From Actinokineospora enzanensis DSM 44649 (GTDB lineage Bacteria > Actinomycetota > Actinomycetes > Mycobacteriales > Pseudonocardiaceae): a stretch of DNA of 64,000 nt. Location: positions 210,435 through 274,434 of the forward strand of contig NZ_KB894403.1 of NCBI RefSeq assembly GCF_000374445.1, in the 5' to 3' direction. Every line of letters starts with the position of its first letter. Position 1 is the first letter of the stretch. Under the pieces are notes generated by a model, which searched no databases, was not told the DNA's origin, and worked only from the letters and a program-made list of their open reading frames with translations. Both the position numbers and the translations under genes were made by a program. Shown here piece after piece: positions 26,757 through 34,688 of the stretch.

Positions 26757-27506
26757 TCAGGTCTGGTACAGGTAGAACGTGGTGCCCTCCGGGTCGACGC
26801 AGTCGGCGAGCAGGCCGAACGGGCGTTCCTGGACCTCGCCTGCGGTGCCGCCGTGCTCGGCGATGGCGGTCAGGGTGGCGCGGATGTCGGCGACGCGGAA
26901 GCACAGCTGGGCGCCGGGTTCGCCGCCGTTGCCCCACAGGCCGATGTTGGTGTGGTTGGCGACCTTCCACCCGTTCTCGACGGTGCCGGGGGTGAACTCC
27001 CAGTCCAGGACCGCGCCGTAGAAGGCCTTCGCGCGGTCGGTGTCGCGCACGACCATGGTCAGGTAGTCGCACTCGCCGACCGGGGTGCGTGAGCTGCGGA
27101 CGGTGATGGCGTTGAGCAGCCAGCGGTGCCCGAACGGGTCGACCAGGGTCGCGATCCGCCCGTAGCCGCGGTCCTCCGGCTGTCGTTCGGCGGTCGCGCC
27201 CGCCTCGATCGCGCGGGTGAAGACGGCGTCGACGTCCTCGACCTGGATGTGCAGGGACTGGGTGAAGGTGGTCGGGTTGTCCGGGGCGACGACCGGCACC
27301 TCGTCGAAGCCGCCCTCGGCGAGCATGAGCACGGCGTCGCCGACGCCGATCTCGGCGTGGCCGATCCGGCCGTCGGGCATCAGGTAGGGCTCGCCGCGGC
27401 GGTGGCCGTCGAACACGGTCACGTACCAGTCGATGGCGCGGGCGGCGTCGGCCACGGCCAGGTAGGGGGTGATGGTGGCGGGTCGGACGAGGGCGCTGTA
27501 GGTCAC
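26757..27506 (-). CDS. Two-domain VOC (glyoxalase-like) protein
   Basis: A 249-residue protein made of two vicinal-oxygen-chelate modules: residues 1-125 (ITPYLAVADAARAIDWYVTVFDG ... RIATLVDPFGHRWLLN) and 140-249 (DYLTMVVRDTDRAKAFYGAVLDWEF ... ADCVDPEGTTFYLYQ). Proteins of this shape include PhnB-like enzymes and drug-binding or bleomycin-resistance-type proteins; no specific role can be given. GTG start at 27506 with GGAG at nine bases. Convergent with the small gene ending at 26752. Confidence 0.82.
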   Translation of the reverse strand: MTYSALVRPATITPYLAVADAARAIDWYVTVFDGHRRGEPYLMPDGRIGHAEIGVGDAVLMLAEGGFDEVPVVAPDNPTTFTQSLHIQVEDVDAVFTRAIEAGATAERQPEDRGYGRIATLVDPFGHRWLLNAITVRSSRTPVGECDYLTMVVRDTDRAKAFYGAVLDWEFTPGTVENGWKVANHTNIGLWGNGGEPGAQLCFRVADIRATLTAIAEHGGTAGEVQERPFGLLADCVDPEGTTFYLYQT

Positions 27507-27645
27507 CGGGTCGCTCCAATCGGGAGGGTGGGCACCATCCTGGCCCGACAATGCCTGCCCGACAATCCTGGCCAGACCACCCCGCCCGGCGACACCCGGC
27601 GTGGCCTCCCGGCACCGACCGGGGGACCTCGCTAGCGTGGCCGCC

Positions 27646-28455
27646 GTGCGATCCCACGACTACGGCGACATCCTCTCCGGCCGTCCCCGCAAGGCGATCC
27701 CCGAGGTGGTGGCCGAGCCCGGCCTGGTCGTGGAGGACCCGGCCAGTGGGTTCTGCGGCGCGGTGGTGCGCTTCGAGCTGGGCAACGTGGTGCTGGAGGA
27801 CCGCGGCGGCCGCACCCGGCTGTTCCCGTTGACCCCGGCCGGGTTCCTGGTCGACGGCAGACCGGTCACCCTTGTCCGCCCGGCGCCGAAGGCCGACACG
27901 ACGCCGAAACGGTCGGCGTCGGGGTCCACCTATGTCGAGGGTCTGCGCGCGCGGACCGCGCGGGAGAGCCGCATCTGGGTGGAGGGCGTGCACGACGCGG
28001 AGCTGGTGGAACGCGTGTGGGGGCACGACCTGCGCGTGGAGGGCGTGGTGGTGGAGCCGCTGCAGGGCGTGGACCACCTGCCCGAGCGGGTGGCGGAGTT
28101 CGGCACCGGGCCGGGCAGGCGGCTGGGGGTGCTGGTCGACCACCTGGTGGCGGGCAGCAAGGAGTCCCGGATCGTCGACGGTCTGCGCGACGCGAACGTG
28201 CTGGTGACCGGACATCCCTACGTGGACATCTGGCAGGCGGTGCGGCCGTCGGTGCTGGGGATCGCGGCGTGGCCGGTGGTGCCGCGCGGCGTAGCGTGGA
28301 AGGACGGCGTGTGCGCCGCGCTCGGCTGGGGCGACCCGGCGGACGGGTGGCGGCGGGTGCGCGCGGCGGTCACCGGGTTCCGGGACCTGGAACCGCCGCT
28401 GGTGGGCGCGGTCGAGCGGCTGATCGACTTCGTCACCGACCCCGAACCCGGCTGA
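27646..28455 (+). CDS. DUF3097 protein
   Basis: A 269-residue actinobacterial conserved protein: VRSHDYGDILSG at the N-terminus, GLVVEDPASGFCGAVVRFE, and in the second half the TOPRIM-like text IWVEGVHDAELVERVWGDL-style segment and VLVDHLVAGSKESRIVDGL. Function unknown. GTG start at 27646. It precedes the nfeD/SPFH pair by 40 bp on the same strand; co-transcription is possible. Confidence 0.83.
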   Translation: MRSHDYGDILSGRPRKAIPEVVAEPGLVVEDPASGFCGAVVRFELGNVVLEDRGGRTRLFPLTPAGFLVDGRPVTLVRPAPKADTTPKRSASGSTYVEGLRARTARESRIWVEGVHDAELVERVWGHDLRVEGVVVEPLQGVDHLPERVAEFGTGPGRRLGVLVDHLVAGSKESRIVDGLRDANVLVTGHPYVDIWQAVRPSVLGIAAWPVVPRGVAWKDGVCAALGWGDPADGWRRVRAAVTGFRDLEPPLVGAVERLIDFVTDPEPG

Positions 28456-28495
28456 TCGGCCCCGGGACCGGACCGGGGTCTGCGAGGATGGCGCC

Positions 28496-28924
28496 ATGGC
28501 GGCTCTGATCTGGCTCATCGGCGGTGTGCTGCTGATGCTGGCCGAGCTGCTGTCTGGCGACTTCGTGCTGGTGATGCTGGGCGCGGGCGCGATCGTCGGC
28601 GCGGGGGCGGAGGCGCTGTTCGGGCTGCCGGTGCTCAGCGTGGCGGTGTTCGCGGCGGTGTCGCTGGGGCTGACCACGCTGGCGCGGCCCGCGTTGCGAC
28701 GCCGCATCCACGGCGCGGTGGTGCAGGACAACGTCAAGGCGCTGGTGGGCGCCCCCGCGGTGGTGACGACGCGGGTCGACCAGCACGGTGGCCGGATCCG
28801 GCTGCGCGGCCAGGAGTGGTCGGCGCGCGCGTTGGACGCCACGCAGGTGCTGGAGCCGGGGACGGCGGTCACCGTCATGGAGATCTCGGGAGCGACCGCG
28901 GTGGTGTGGGCCGACGGGATCTGA
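28496..28924 (+). CDS. NfeD-family membrane protein
   Basis: A 142-residue short NfeD protein: three hydrophobic segments (about 3-19, 23-40, 44-62) followed by a soluble OB-fold domain (about 75-142; LVGAPAVVTTRVDQHGGRIRLRGQEWSARAL). Short NfeD proteins act with SPFH-domain partners in membrane quality control or microdomains. The SPFH gene starts 31 bp downstream, the standard arrangement. Confidence 0.87.
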   Translation: MAALIWLIGGVLLMLAELLSGDFVLVMLGAGAIVGAGAEALFGLPVLSVAVFAAVSLGLTTLARPALRRRIHGAVVQDNVKALVGAPAVVTTRVDQHGGRIRLRGQEWSARALDATQVLEPGTAVTVMEISGATAVVWADGI

Positions 28925-28955
28925 GTCGGCCGCCGCGGGTGGAGTGGAGGAAACA

Positions 28956-30149
28956 GTGGACGTGCCCGTAGTCGTCGCCATCGTGGTGGCGTTGTTCGTG
29001 CTGATCGTGTTGTTCAAGTCGATCAAGGTGATCCCGCAGGCGCAGTCGGCGGTGATCGAGCGGCTCGGGCGCTTCCGCACGGTCGCCGAGCCGGGCCTGA
29101 ACTTCCTGGTGCCGTTCACCGACCGCATCCGGGCCCGCATCGACCTGCGCGAGCAGGTGGTGTCGTTCCCGCCGCAGCCGGTGATCACCCAGGACAACCT
29201 GACGGTGTCGATCGACACGGTCGTCTACTTCCAGGTGACCGACTCGCGCGCGGCGGTCTACGAGATCGCCAACTACATCATCGCGGTGGAACAGCTGACC
29301 ACCACGACACTGCGCAACGTGGTCGGCGGCATGAGCCTGGAGGAGACGCTGACCTCCCGCGACCACATCAACGGGCAGCTGCGCGGGGTGCTCGACGAGG
29401 AGACCGGCCGCTGGGGCATCCGGGTCGCGCGGGTGGAGCTCAAGGCGATCGACCCGCCGCCGTCCATCCAGGACTCGATGGAGAAGCAGATGCGCGCCGA
29501 CCGGGAGAAGCGCGCGATCATCCTCACCGCGGAGGGCCAGCGCGAGGCGGCGATCAAGACCGCGGAGGGCAACAAGCAGTCGCAGATCCTCGCCGCTGAG
29601 GGCGCCAAGCAGGCCACGATCATGGCCGCGGAGGCCGAACGGCAGTCCCGCATCCTGCGCGCGCAGGGCGAACGCGCGGCCCGCTACCTGCAGGCGCAGG
29701 GTCAGGCGAAGGCGATCGAGAAGGTGTTCGCGGCGATCAAGGCCAGCAGGCCGAGCCCGGAGGTGCTGGCCTACCAGTACCTGCAGACCCTGCCGGAGAT
29801 GGCGCGCGGGGACGCGAACAAGGTGTGGATGATCCCGACGGACTTCTCCAAGGCGCTGGAGGGCTTCGCCCGCCAGTTCGGCTTCAAGGGCGAGGACGGC
29901 GTGTTCCGCTACGAGCCGACCACCGAGCCGGTGGACACGTCGACGACCGGCGACGAGGAGGAGGTGTCGGAGTGGTTCGACACCTCGACGGATCCGGAGA
30001 TCGCGCGCGCGGTCCGCGCTGCGGAGGCGGTGGCCCGCAAGGAGGTCGACGCGCCGCTGCCCGCCGTTCCCCCGGCTCCGGCAGCGCCGGTGGCGCCGGT
30101 GGACGTGGAACGCACGGAGGCGATCACGCCGCCGCGACCGGAGGCGTGA
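28956..30149 (+). CDS. SPFH-domain (stomatin/QmcA-like) protein
   Basis: A 397-residue stomatin-like protein: N-terminal membrane anchor (3-22), SPFH domain (about 25-205; IPQAQSAVIERLGRFRTVAEPGLNFLVPF), a long alpha-helical, Ala/Glu-rich coiled region (about 190-270) and a low-complexity acidic/proline tail (310-397) that is longer than in E. coli QmcA. It is expected to form large membrane-bound oligomers organising membrane microdomains with NfeD. GTG start at 28956 with GGAGG at five bases. A strong hairpin follows at 30157. Confidence 0.9.
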   Translation: MDVPVVVAIVVALFVLIVLFKSIKVIPQAQSAVIERLGRFRTVAEPGLNFLVPFTDRIRARIDLREQVVSFPPQPVITQDNLTVSIDTVVYFQVTDSRAAVYEIANYIIAVEQLTTTTLRNVVGGMSLEETLTSRDHINGQLRGVLDEETGRWGIRVARVELKAIDPPPSIQDSMEKQMRADREKRAIILTAEGQREAAIKTAEGNKQSQILAAEGAKQATIMAAEAERQSRILRAQGERAARYLQAQGQAKAIEKVFAAIKASRPSPEVLAYQYLQTLPEMARGDANKVWMIPTDFSKALEGFARQFGFKGEDGVFRYEPTTEPVDTSTTGDEEEVSEWFDTSTDPEIARAVRAAEAVARKEVDAPLPAVPPAPAAPVAPVDVERTEAITPPRPEA

Positions 30150-30156
30150 GGCGTGT

Positions 30157-30194
30157 GGGTGCGTGAACCGGCCGGGTCGGCGGTTCACGCACCC
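30157..30194 (+). terminator. Terminator hairpin after the NfeD/SPFH pair
   Basis: Perfect 14-bp arms GGGTGCGTGAACCG (30157-30170) and complement (30181-30194) with a 10-base loop, starting seven bases after the SPFH stop. Confidence 0.8.
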
Positions 30195-30357
30195 GCGCCG
30201 TCTGGTGGGGGAGGCGCGGGCTTCGAGCGGCACTGGTATGCGATCGACCGGGCGGGTCGTGCGTCCCGGTGGGGACTATCCGGCCTGTCGGGCGCCGACG
30301 TTCGACGCCGGGGCGAGCACCGGGTCCTGCTTCGCCGTCACCCGGTCGTCCTGGTGA

Positions 30358-31044
30358 TTAGGTGAAGTAGTCGACCGTCCAGCCGTCGCGTGTGTGTCGG
30401 GTGGTGGCGAGGGTCTCGGCCGTGAATCCGGCGTCGGCGGCGCGGGCGAGCAGGTGGTCGAGGTCGCCGCTGGTGCCGAAGAAGACGAGCAGTCGGCCGG
30501 TGTCGGTGAGGTGTTCGCCGACGTGCGCGAAGAAGGTGTTGAGCGCGCGGTATCCGTGGTCGGTGGTGGCGGTTTCGAGCGCGTCGCGTGGGGCGAACCA
30601 GCGGAACGGCGGGTCGAACACGATCAGGTCGAACCGCCCGTGGACGTTGTCGAAGACGTCGCTGTGCCGGATGTCCAGCTCGACCCCGTTGCGCTCGGCG
30701 TTGGCCCGGGCGGCGTCGAGCGCGGCCGGGTTGACGTCCACGGCCACGACCTCGCGCGCGGTGGCGGCGGCGAGGATGGCGTTCACACCGCAGCCGGTGC
30801 CCATGTCGAGCACCCGGTCGCCGGGGCGGACCTCGGCGAGCACGGCCTCGCCGAGCAGGTGCGAGGTGCCGGTGATGGGCTGGACCTCGGGCGGGATCAC
30901 GAGGCTGCGGCCGAGGTAGTCCCAGGTCTGCTCGGCCCGCTCCCGGGACATCCGGTAGGCGGCCTCATGCCACTGCCGCACCTGCTCGGCATACTCACCG
31001 GTGAACGTCGGCGTGTGCTCCACCCCGGCGAGGGTAGTGATCAT
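30358..31044 (-). CDS. Class I SAM-dependent methyltransferase (HemK-like)
   Basis: A 228-residue Rossmann-fold methyltransferase. SAM motif I is DRVLDMGTGCGVNAILAA (about 75-92), the acidic motif AVDVNPAAL follows, and motif IV is FDPPF, close to the (D/N)PP(Y/F) of N-methyltransferases that modify glutamine, asparagine or nucleobases. An N-terminal helical part (1-60) precedes the domain as in PrmC-like enzymes. The start at 31044 is preferred because longer forms run into the DnaA-box repeat array. Confidence 0.8.
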   Translation of the reverse strand: MITTLAGVEHTPTFTGEYAEQVRQWHEAAYRMSRERAEQTWDYLGRSLVIPPEVQPITGTSHLLGEAVLAEVRPGDRVLDMGTGCGVNAILAAATAREVVAVDVNPAALDAARANAERNGVELDIRHSDVFDNVHGRFDLIVFDPPFRWFAPRDALETATTDHGYRALNTFFAHVGEHLTDTGRLLVFFGTSGDLDHLLARAADAGFTAETLATTRHTRDGWTVDYFT

Positions 31045-31096
31045 CGAGCGGCATCGCGCCCGAGTTTCGCTTTGCTTGTCAACCGGATCGCGATCA

Positions 31097-31189
31097 TGTG
31101 GACTACCGGGACCATTGTGGACAACTCGCCCGGATCCCCGAATCCGATCCTTCCAGCGATCGCGCTCCCGGTGGGCAAGGTTGTCCACA
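31097..31189 (+). repeat. DnaA-box triplet repeat, copy 4
   Basis: Boxes TGTGGACTA 31097-31105, exact TGTGGACAA 31116-31124, and exact inverted TTGTCCACA 31181-31189; spacings 19 and 65. The palindrome CGGATCCCCG lies between. Inverted type. Confidence 0.82.
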
Positions 31190-31249
31190 AGCCCTTCGGC
31201 TCGCCCGGCGACCGCGCGAGAGTGGGTGGGTCAAGGGCCTGCTTGCGCC

Positions 31250-31342
31250 TGTGGACTGTTCAGCAGTCTGTGGACGACCCCGAGCGGACCCCTGATTCCA
31301 TTCTTCCAGCCGAGGCGGCAGGAGCGCGCGGAACCGTCCACA
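31250..31342 (+). repeat. DnaA-box triplet repeat, copy 5
   Basis: Boxes TGTGGACTG 31250-31258, TGTGGACGA 31269-31277 and inverted CCGTCCACA 31334-31342; spacings 19 and 65. All three boxes are degenerate but spacing is kept. The block CATTCTTCCAGCCG is conserved. Confidence 0.78.
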
Positions 31343-31393
31343 GGGCACTTGCCGAGCTGTCGACCAGGGGTGTGTCAAGGGGCGCGCCGAGCC

Positions 31394-31486
31394 TGTGGGT
31401 GGTTCGACGGGATGTGGACAACGCCCTGGGGACCCCCGAGTTCCATTCTGCCGAAACGGGAACTGTGGTGCGCGAAGTTGTCCACA
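31394..31486 (+). repeat. DnaA-box triplet repeat, copy 6
   Basis: Boxes TGTGGGTGG 31394-31402, exact TGTGGACAA 31413-31421, exact inverted TTGTCCACA 31478-31486; spacings 19 and 65. Palindrome TGGGGACCCCCGA and CCATTCTGCC lie between the second and third boxes. Confidence 0.82.
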
Positions 31487-31522
31487 GGGGTGCGGATGAT
31501 GCCGGGTGTTGTCGTGGCTTGC

Positions 31523-32332
31523 CTATCGGCCGTTCAGCAGCTCCGGTACGGGGACGAACAGGTCGGTGTTGCGGCCATGCACGCTGAAGTAGCCGACACC
31601 GAGCTGATCGCGGCGCCGGAGCAGCTCGTCGGCCATCTCCTTCGGGCTGCCGCGCAGCAACGACAGGGAATCGTGGTTGATCAGGTCCGCGGTGGTCGCG
31701 CCGAGCAGTCCTTGCGCCCACGACTCCAGTTCGTCCTCGATGACGAACACGGTCATCGCCAGCTCGACCGGCCGGTCACCGGCGATCGACCGGACCTGCC
31801 GGGCAAGGTCGGCGACCTCCTCGCGGGTCGCCATCGCGGGCGCGGCGAGCATGACGGTGTCCGCGACTCGGGCGGCGAGGGCACGCGCCCGGGGCCCGGC
31901 CGCCGCGATCATCACCGGCGTGTGCCCGGCGCCGTCCAACGCTCGCAGTTCCTCGACGGTCACGGCCACCCGGTCGAGCGCTGAGGCACCATCGCTCAAA
32001 CCCGACTCCTCGGCCGCGGCCCGCATGCGCGGGTTGCCGGTGCCGATTCCCAGCTTGAACCGCCCGCCGCTGAGCACCGACAAGCTGTGAGCCTCCCACG
32101 CCGCCAGCCGCGGTGCGCGCAGCGGAGCGGCCATGACCAAGGTGCCCAGCCGAAGCCGCTGGGACATCCCCGCTGCCATCCCCAGCGACACCGACGGCGC
32201 TGGTGCGTGCAAGTTGTCCGCCGTCAGCAGGACGTCGTAACCCGCACCCTCCGCGCACCGCACGGCGGCACGCCACTGATGCGGATCCCGCGGGTTGGCC
32301 ACCATCCCAAGACGGATCTGGCCGCCGCCCAT
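31523..32332 (-). CDS. LLM-class F420-dependent oxidoreductase
   Basis: A 269-residue luciferase-like barrel, shorter than the one at 2387. IRLGMVANPRDPHQWRAAVRCAEGAGYDVLLTADN opens the barrel; WEAHSLSVLSGGRFKLGIGTGNP (about 95-117) is the family core. It likely binds F420; substrate unknown. The ATG at 32332 gives MGGGQIRLGMV. The gene lies between two DnaA-box repeat clusters. Confidence 0.82.
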   Translation of the reverse strand: MGGGQIRLGMVANPRDPHQWRAAVRCAEGAGYDVLLTADNLHAPAPSVSLGMAAGMSQRLRLGTLVMAAPLRAPRLAAWEAHSLSVLSGGRFKLGIGTGNPRMRAAAEESGLSDGASALDRVAVTVEELRALDGAGHTPVMIAAAGPRARALAARVADTVMLAAPAMATREEVADLARQVRSIAGDRPVELAMTVFVIEDELESWAQGLLGATTADLINHDSLSLLRGSPKEMADELLRRRDQLGVGYFSVHGRNTDLFVPVPELLNGR

Positions 32333-32697
32333 ACTCTCTGCTCGCTCTCCGTCACATGCCGAAGGACGCTGGAACGGTAGAGCCAACGGCAAACACGCGT
32401 CGAGTCATTTAGAAGCGCCGCGCTGGACCACCAGCTACCCACCCAGCCAGTGGAGCGGCCAGGTGACAGCTCCGACCGCGGCCGGTTCCCACTGCTACGA
32501 CCACATGCGGAGGTGTTCGGACCTGGCCGGGTGAGTCAAGGGGGATTCGCGCCGTGTGGATGGTTCGGCAGGTTGTGGACAACCGGCCGGGGGACCCCCG
32601 ATCTTCATTCTACCTGGGCAGACGCGATGTTCGCGCGGTCGTCGGCCGGGGCCTGTGGACAACCCGGGTGGCCGGGCGCGGATGACCCGCCCGAGGC
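32333..32697. other. Intergenic region with DnaA-box repeat copy 7
   Basis: Holds the upstream region of the LLM gene at 31523-32332, copy 7 of the repeat, and the end of the sucrase-ferredoxin-like gene. No further gene is seen. Confidence 0.6.
32555..32662 (+). repeat. DnaA-box triplet repeat, copy 7
   Basis: TGTGGATGG 32555-32563, exact TGTGGACAA 32574-32582, exact TGTGGACAA 32654-32662; spacings 19 and 80 (direct type). Palindrome GGGGGACCCCCGA and TTCATTCTACC lie between. Similar to copy 3 also beyond the third box. Confidence 0.83.
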
Positions 32698-33594
32698 TCA
32701 GGAGATGTCGACGATCGTGTACGCGGTGGTCGGTCCGGGAGCGGCGCCGCAGCTGGCGGGTCGGTCCGGGGACGTGGGCACGGCCTCGACATTCACCGTC
32801 CACGCCCGCCCGTCGACATGGGCGACCCGCCAGCGGGAGTCGCGTTCGGACACCCGCAGCGCGTCCGGGTCGGTGCAGCCGATCAGGTCCCGCACCGCCA
32901 GTTCGGCCGCCTGTCCGGCGGGCGCGAACGTGGAGCGGCCCCGGCACCGGTCGGTGATCACGCCGGGTTCGGTCAGCAACGCCCGCCCACGCTCGACGTT
33001 CACGTCCCCGTAGGTGTAGCCGGTCGGCAGCAGCAACGCGGTGGGCGCGAACCGGTGCCCGCCGATATGCGTGCACTCCCACACCGCGTCCCCGAACTCG
33101 TCCGCCAGGCCCGAGGCCACCGGGCGGCCCGCGACCGCGCAGCACACATCCCGGCGCCCGTTGGTGCACACCAACAGCAACGGCCCGGCCGGCGCATCGC
33201 CCAGGCCGCCGTCGGATCCGGCGCCCGCGGCGGTGAAGTCCAGGTCGAGCAGTTGCTTGGGGTCGGCGAGCGTGGCCGCGCGCAGGAACGACGTGCCCGG
33301 GGCGGTGTGGGCGAGGTAGACCCGGCGCGGGGCCGGGCGGTGACGGTCGGGGTGCGGGCCGGGGCGGCGGATGAGCACGACGCGGACGCCGGTGCCCGCG
33401 GCGCGGGTGGCGAGCTCGCCCGCGAGGCCGGTGTCGAGGTGGCTCTGGGTGAGCGCGTCGCGCCCCCACGGGCCGGGTTGTTCCAGGCACAGCCAGGCGG
33501 TGGCGGTCGCGGCGCTGCCCGCGAACGGCTCGTCGAGCGCGCGGGAGAGCGCCGAGCAGGCGGCGGCCGGGAGTGTGGGGTGCGACATCGGCAT
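32698..33594 (-). CDS. Sucrase/ferredoxin-like protein
   Basis: A 298-residue protein of the sucraseferredoxin-like family, a thioredoxin-fold ferredoxin relative expected to bind a 2Fe-2S cluster. The cysteine-bearing text LLVCTNGRRDVCCAVAGRPV and WECTHIGGHRFAPTALLLPTGYTYG is typical; SWLCLEQPGPWG-like text is in the N-terminal part (WLCLEQPGPWGRDAL). The name is historical; the physiological partner is unknown. ATG at 33594 (MPMSHPT) or 33588 are alternatives. Confidence 0.8.
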   Translation of the reverse strand: MPMSHPTLPAAACSALSRALDEPFAGSAATATAWLCLEQPGPWGRDALTQSHLDTGLAGELATRAAGTGVRVVLIRRPGPHPDRHRPAPRRVYLAHTAPGTSFLRAATLADPKQLLDLDFTAAGAGSDGGLGDAPAGPLLLVCTNGRRDVCCAVAGRPVASGLADEFGDAVWECTHIGGHRFAPTALLLPTGYTYGDVNVERGRALLTEPGVITDRCRGRSTFAPAGQAAELAVRDLIGCTDPDALRVSERDSRWRVAHVDGRAWTVNVEAVPTSPDRPASCGAAPGPTTAYTIVDIS

Positions 33595-33655
33595 CAGGTT
33601 CTCACGGCCGATACCGCCGTTCGAGTGCACCCGGCGCCACGGTCGGGTGAAACCG

Positions 33656-34624
33656 TCATTCCCGGCGGGAACGGGTGACGGCCCGGTCGAGCCGCGCGGC
33701 CAGCACGGCCATCCGTTCGACCAGCTCCGGGGGCTCCCGGACCTCGTACTCGCAGCCGAACAGCGACACCCACATGGCCATGCCGTCCAGCGAGTTCGCG
33801 CCGACGCGCAGGGTGCAGCGGCTGTCGTCGATCGGCTCGATGATGCCGGAGGTGGGGGTGACGTGTTCGGCGGCGGCCTCGGCGGACAGGTGCAGGGTGA
33901 TCACGGCCTGGTGCCGGTAGGCGGCATACGACAGTCCGCGCGAGACATGCCCGGCCGCGTCCCCGGCGGGTGGTTCGCGCGGGGTGAACCGGGGCCCGGT
34001 CGGCGCGCGCGGGGTGATGCGGTCGACGCGGAAGGTGCGCCAGTCGTCGCGGTCGAGGTCGTAGGCGACCAGGTACCAGCGGCGGCCGGTGTGGACCATG
34101 CGCAGCGGCTCGACGCGGCGCAGGCTCTCGCCGCCGTCGTGGCTGCGGTAGTCGAAGCGCAGGACGTGCCGGTCGCGGCAGGCGCCCGCGATCGCGGCCA
34201 GGGTGTCGGCGTCGACCGTGGGGCCCTTGCCGCGCAGCGGCACCAGCACGGACTGCACCGCGTTGACCCGGTCGCGCAGCCGCGCGGGCAGCACCTGCTC
34301 CAGCTTCGCCAGCGCCCGCACCGAGGTCTCCTCGATCCCGGCGACCGTGCCGCCGGAGGCCGTGCGCAGCCCGACCGCGACCGCGATGGCCTCGTCGTCG
34401 TCGAGCAGCAACGGCGGCAACGCGGCACCGGCGCCCAGCCGGTAGCCGCCCGCCACGCCGGTGACCGCGTGCACCGGGTAGCCCAGCGAGCGCAGCTTGT
34501 CCACGTCGCGACGCACGGTGCGGTCGGTCACCTCCAGCCTGCGCGCCAGCTCGGCGCCGGACCAGTCGCGGCGGGTCTGCAGCAGCGACAGCAGCCGCAG
34601 CAGGCGGGCGGAGGTCTCCAACAT
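33656..34624 (-). CDS. HTH/WYL-domain transcriptional regulator
   Basis: A 322-residue regulator: N-terminal winged helix (2-55; WSGAELARRLEVTDRTVRRDVDKLRSLGYPV), then a WYL domain (about 140-215; LRFDYRSHDGG ... RRWYLVAYDLDRDDWRTFRVDRI) and a WCX-type C-terminus. WYL domains sense nucleic acids or small ligands and often regulate DNA-damage or defence genes. Divergent by 64 bp from the AlkZ-like glycosylase gene, which suits control of that gene (inference). Confidence 0.87.
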   Translation of the reverse strand: MLETSARLLRLLSLLQTRRDWSGAELARRLEVTDRTVRRDVDKLRSLGYPVHAVTGVAGGYRLGAGAALPPLLLDDDEAIAVAVGLRTASGGTVAGIEETSVRALAKLEQVLPARLRDRVNAVQSVLVPLRGKGPTVDADTLAAIAGACRDRHVLRFDYRSHDGGESLRRVEPLRMVHTGRRWYLVAYDLDRDDWRTFRVDRITPRAPTGPRFTPREPPAGDAAGHVSRGLSYAAYRHQAVITLHLSAEAAAEHVTPTSGIIEPIDDSRCTLRVGANSLDGMAMWVSLFGCEYEVREPPELVERMAVLAARLDRAVTRSRRE

Positions 34625-34688
34625 GCGGGCGAGTCTGCCGGCCATTCCGGACAACCCCCGTCCGCGATAGCGCCTACGCTGCGCGCTC

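Larger units (their letters stand above)
31045..31522. other. Gene-free region filled by three tandem DnaA-box repeats
   Basis: The whole interval between the methyltransferase start and the end of the LLM gene is occupied by copies 4, 5 and 6 of the triplet repeat, spaced 153 and 144 bp apart between main boxes. I see no gene. Confidence 0.7.

Noticed and set aside
31097-31486. CRISPR array
   Set aside because: Three units of about 150 bp with diverged sequence, not short identical repeats with unique spacers; no cas genes in the window.
25986-32662. oriC
   Set aside because: DnaA boxes are dense, but no dnaA, dnaN, rpmH or parAB gene and no AT-rich unwinding region accompany them, and the boxes are part of repeated units spread over 35 kb.
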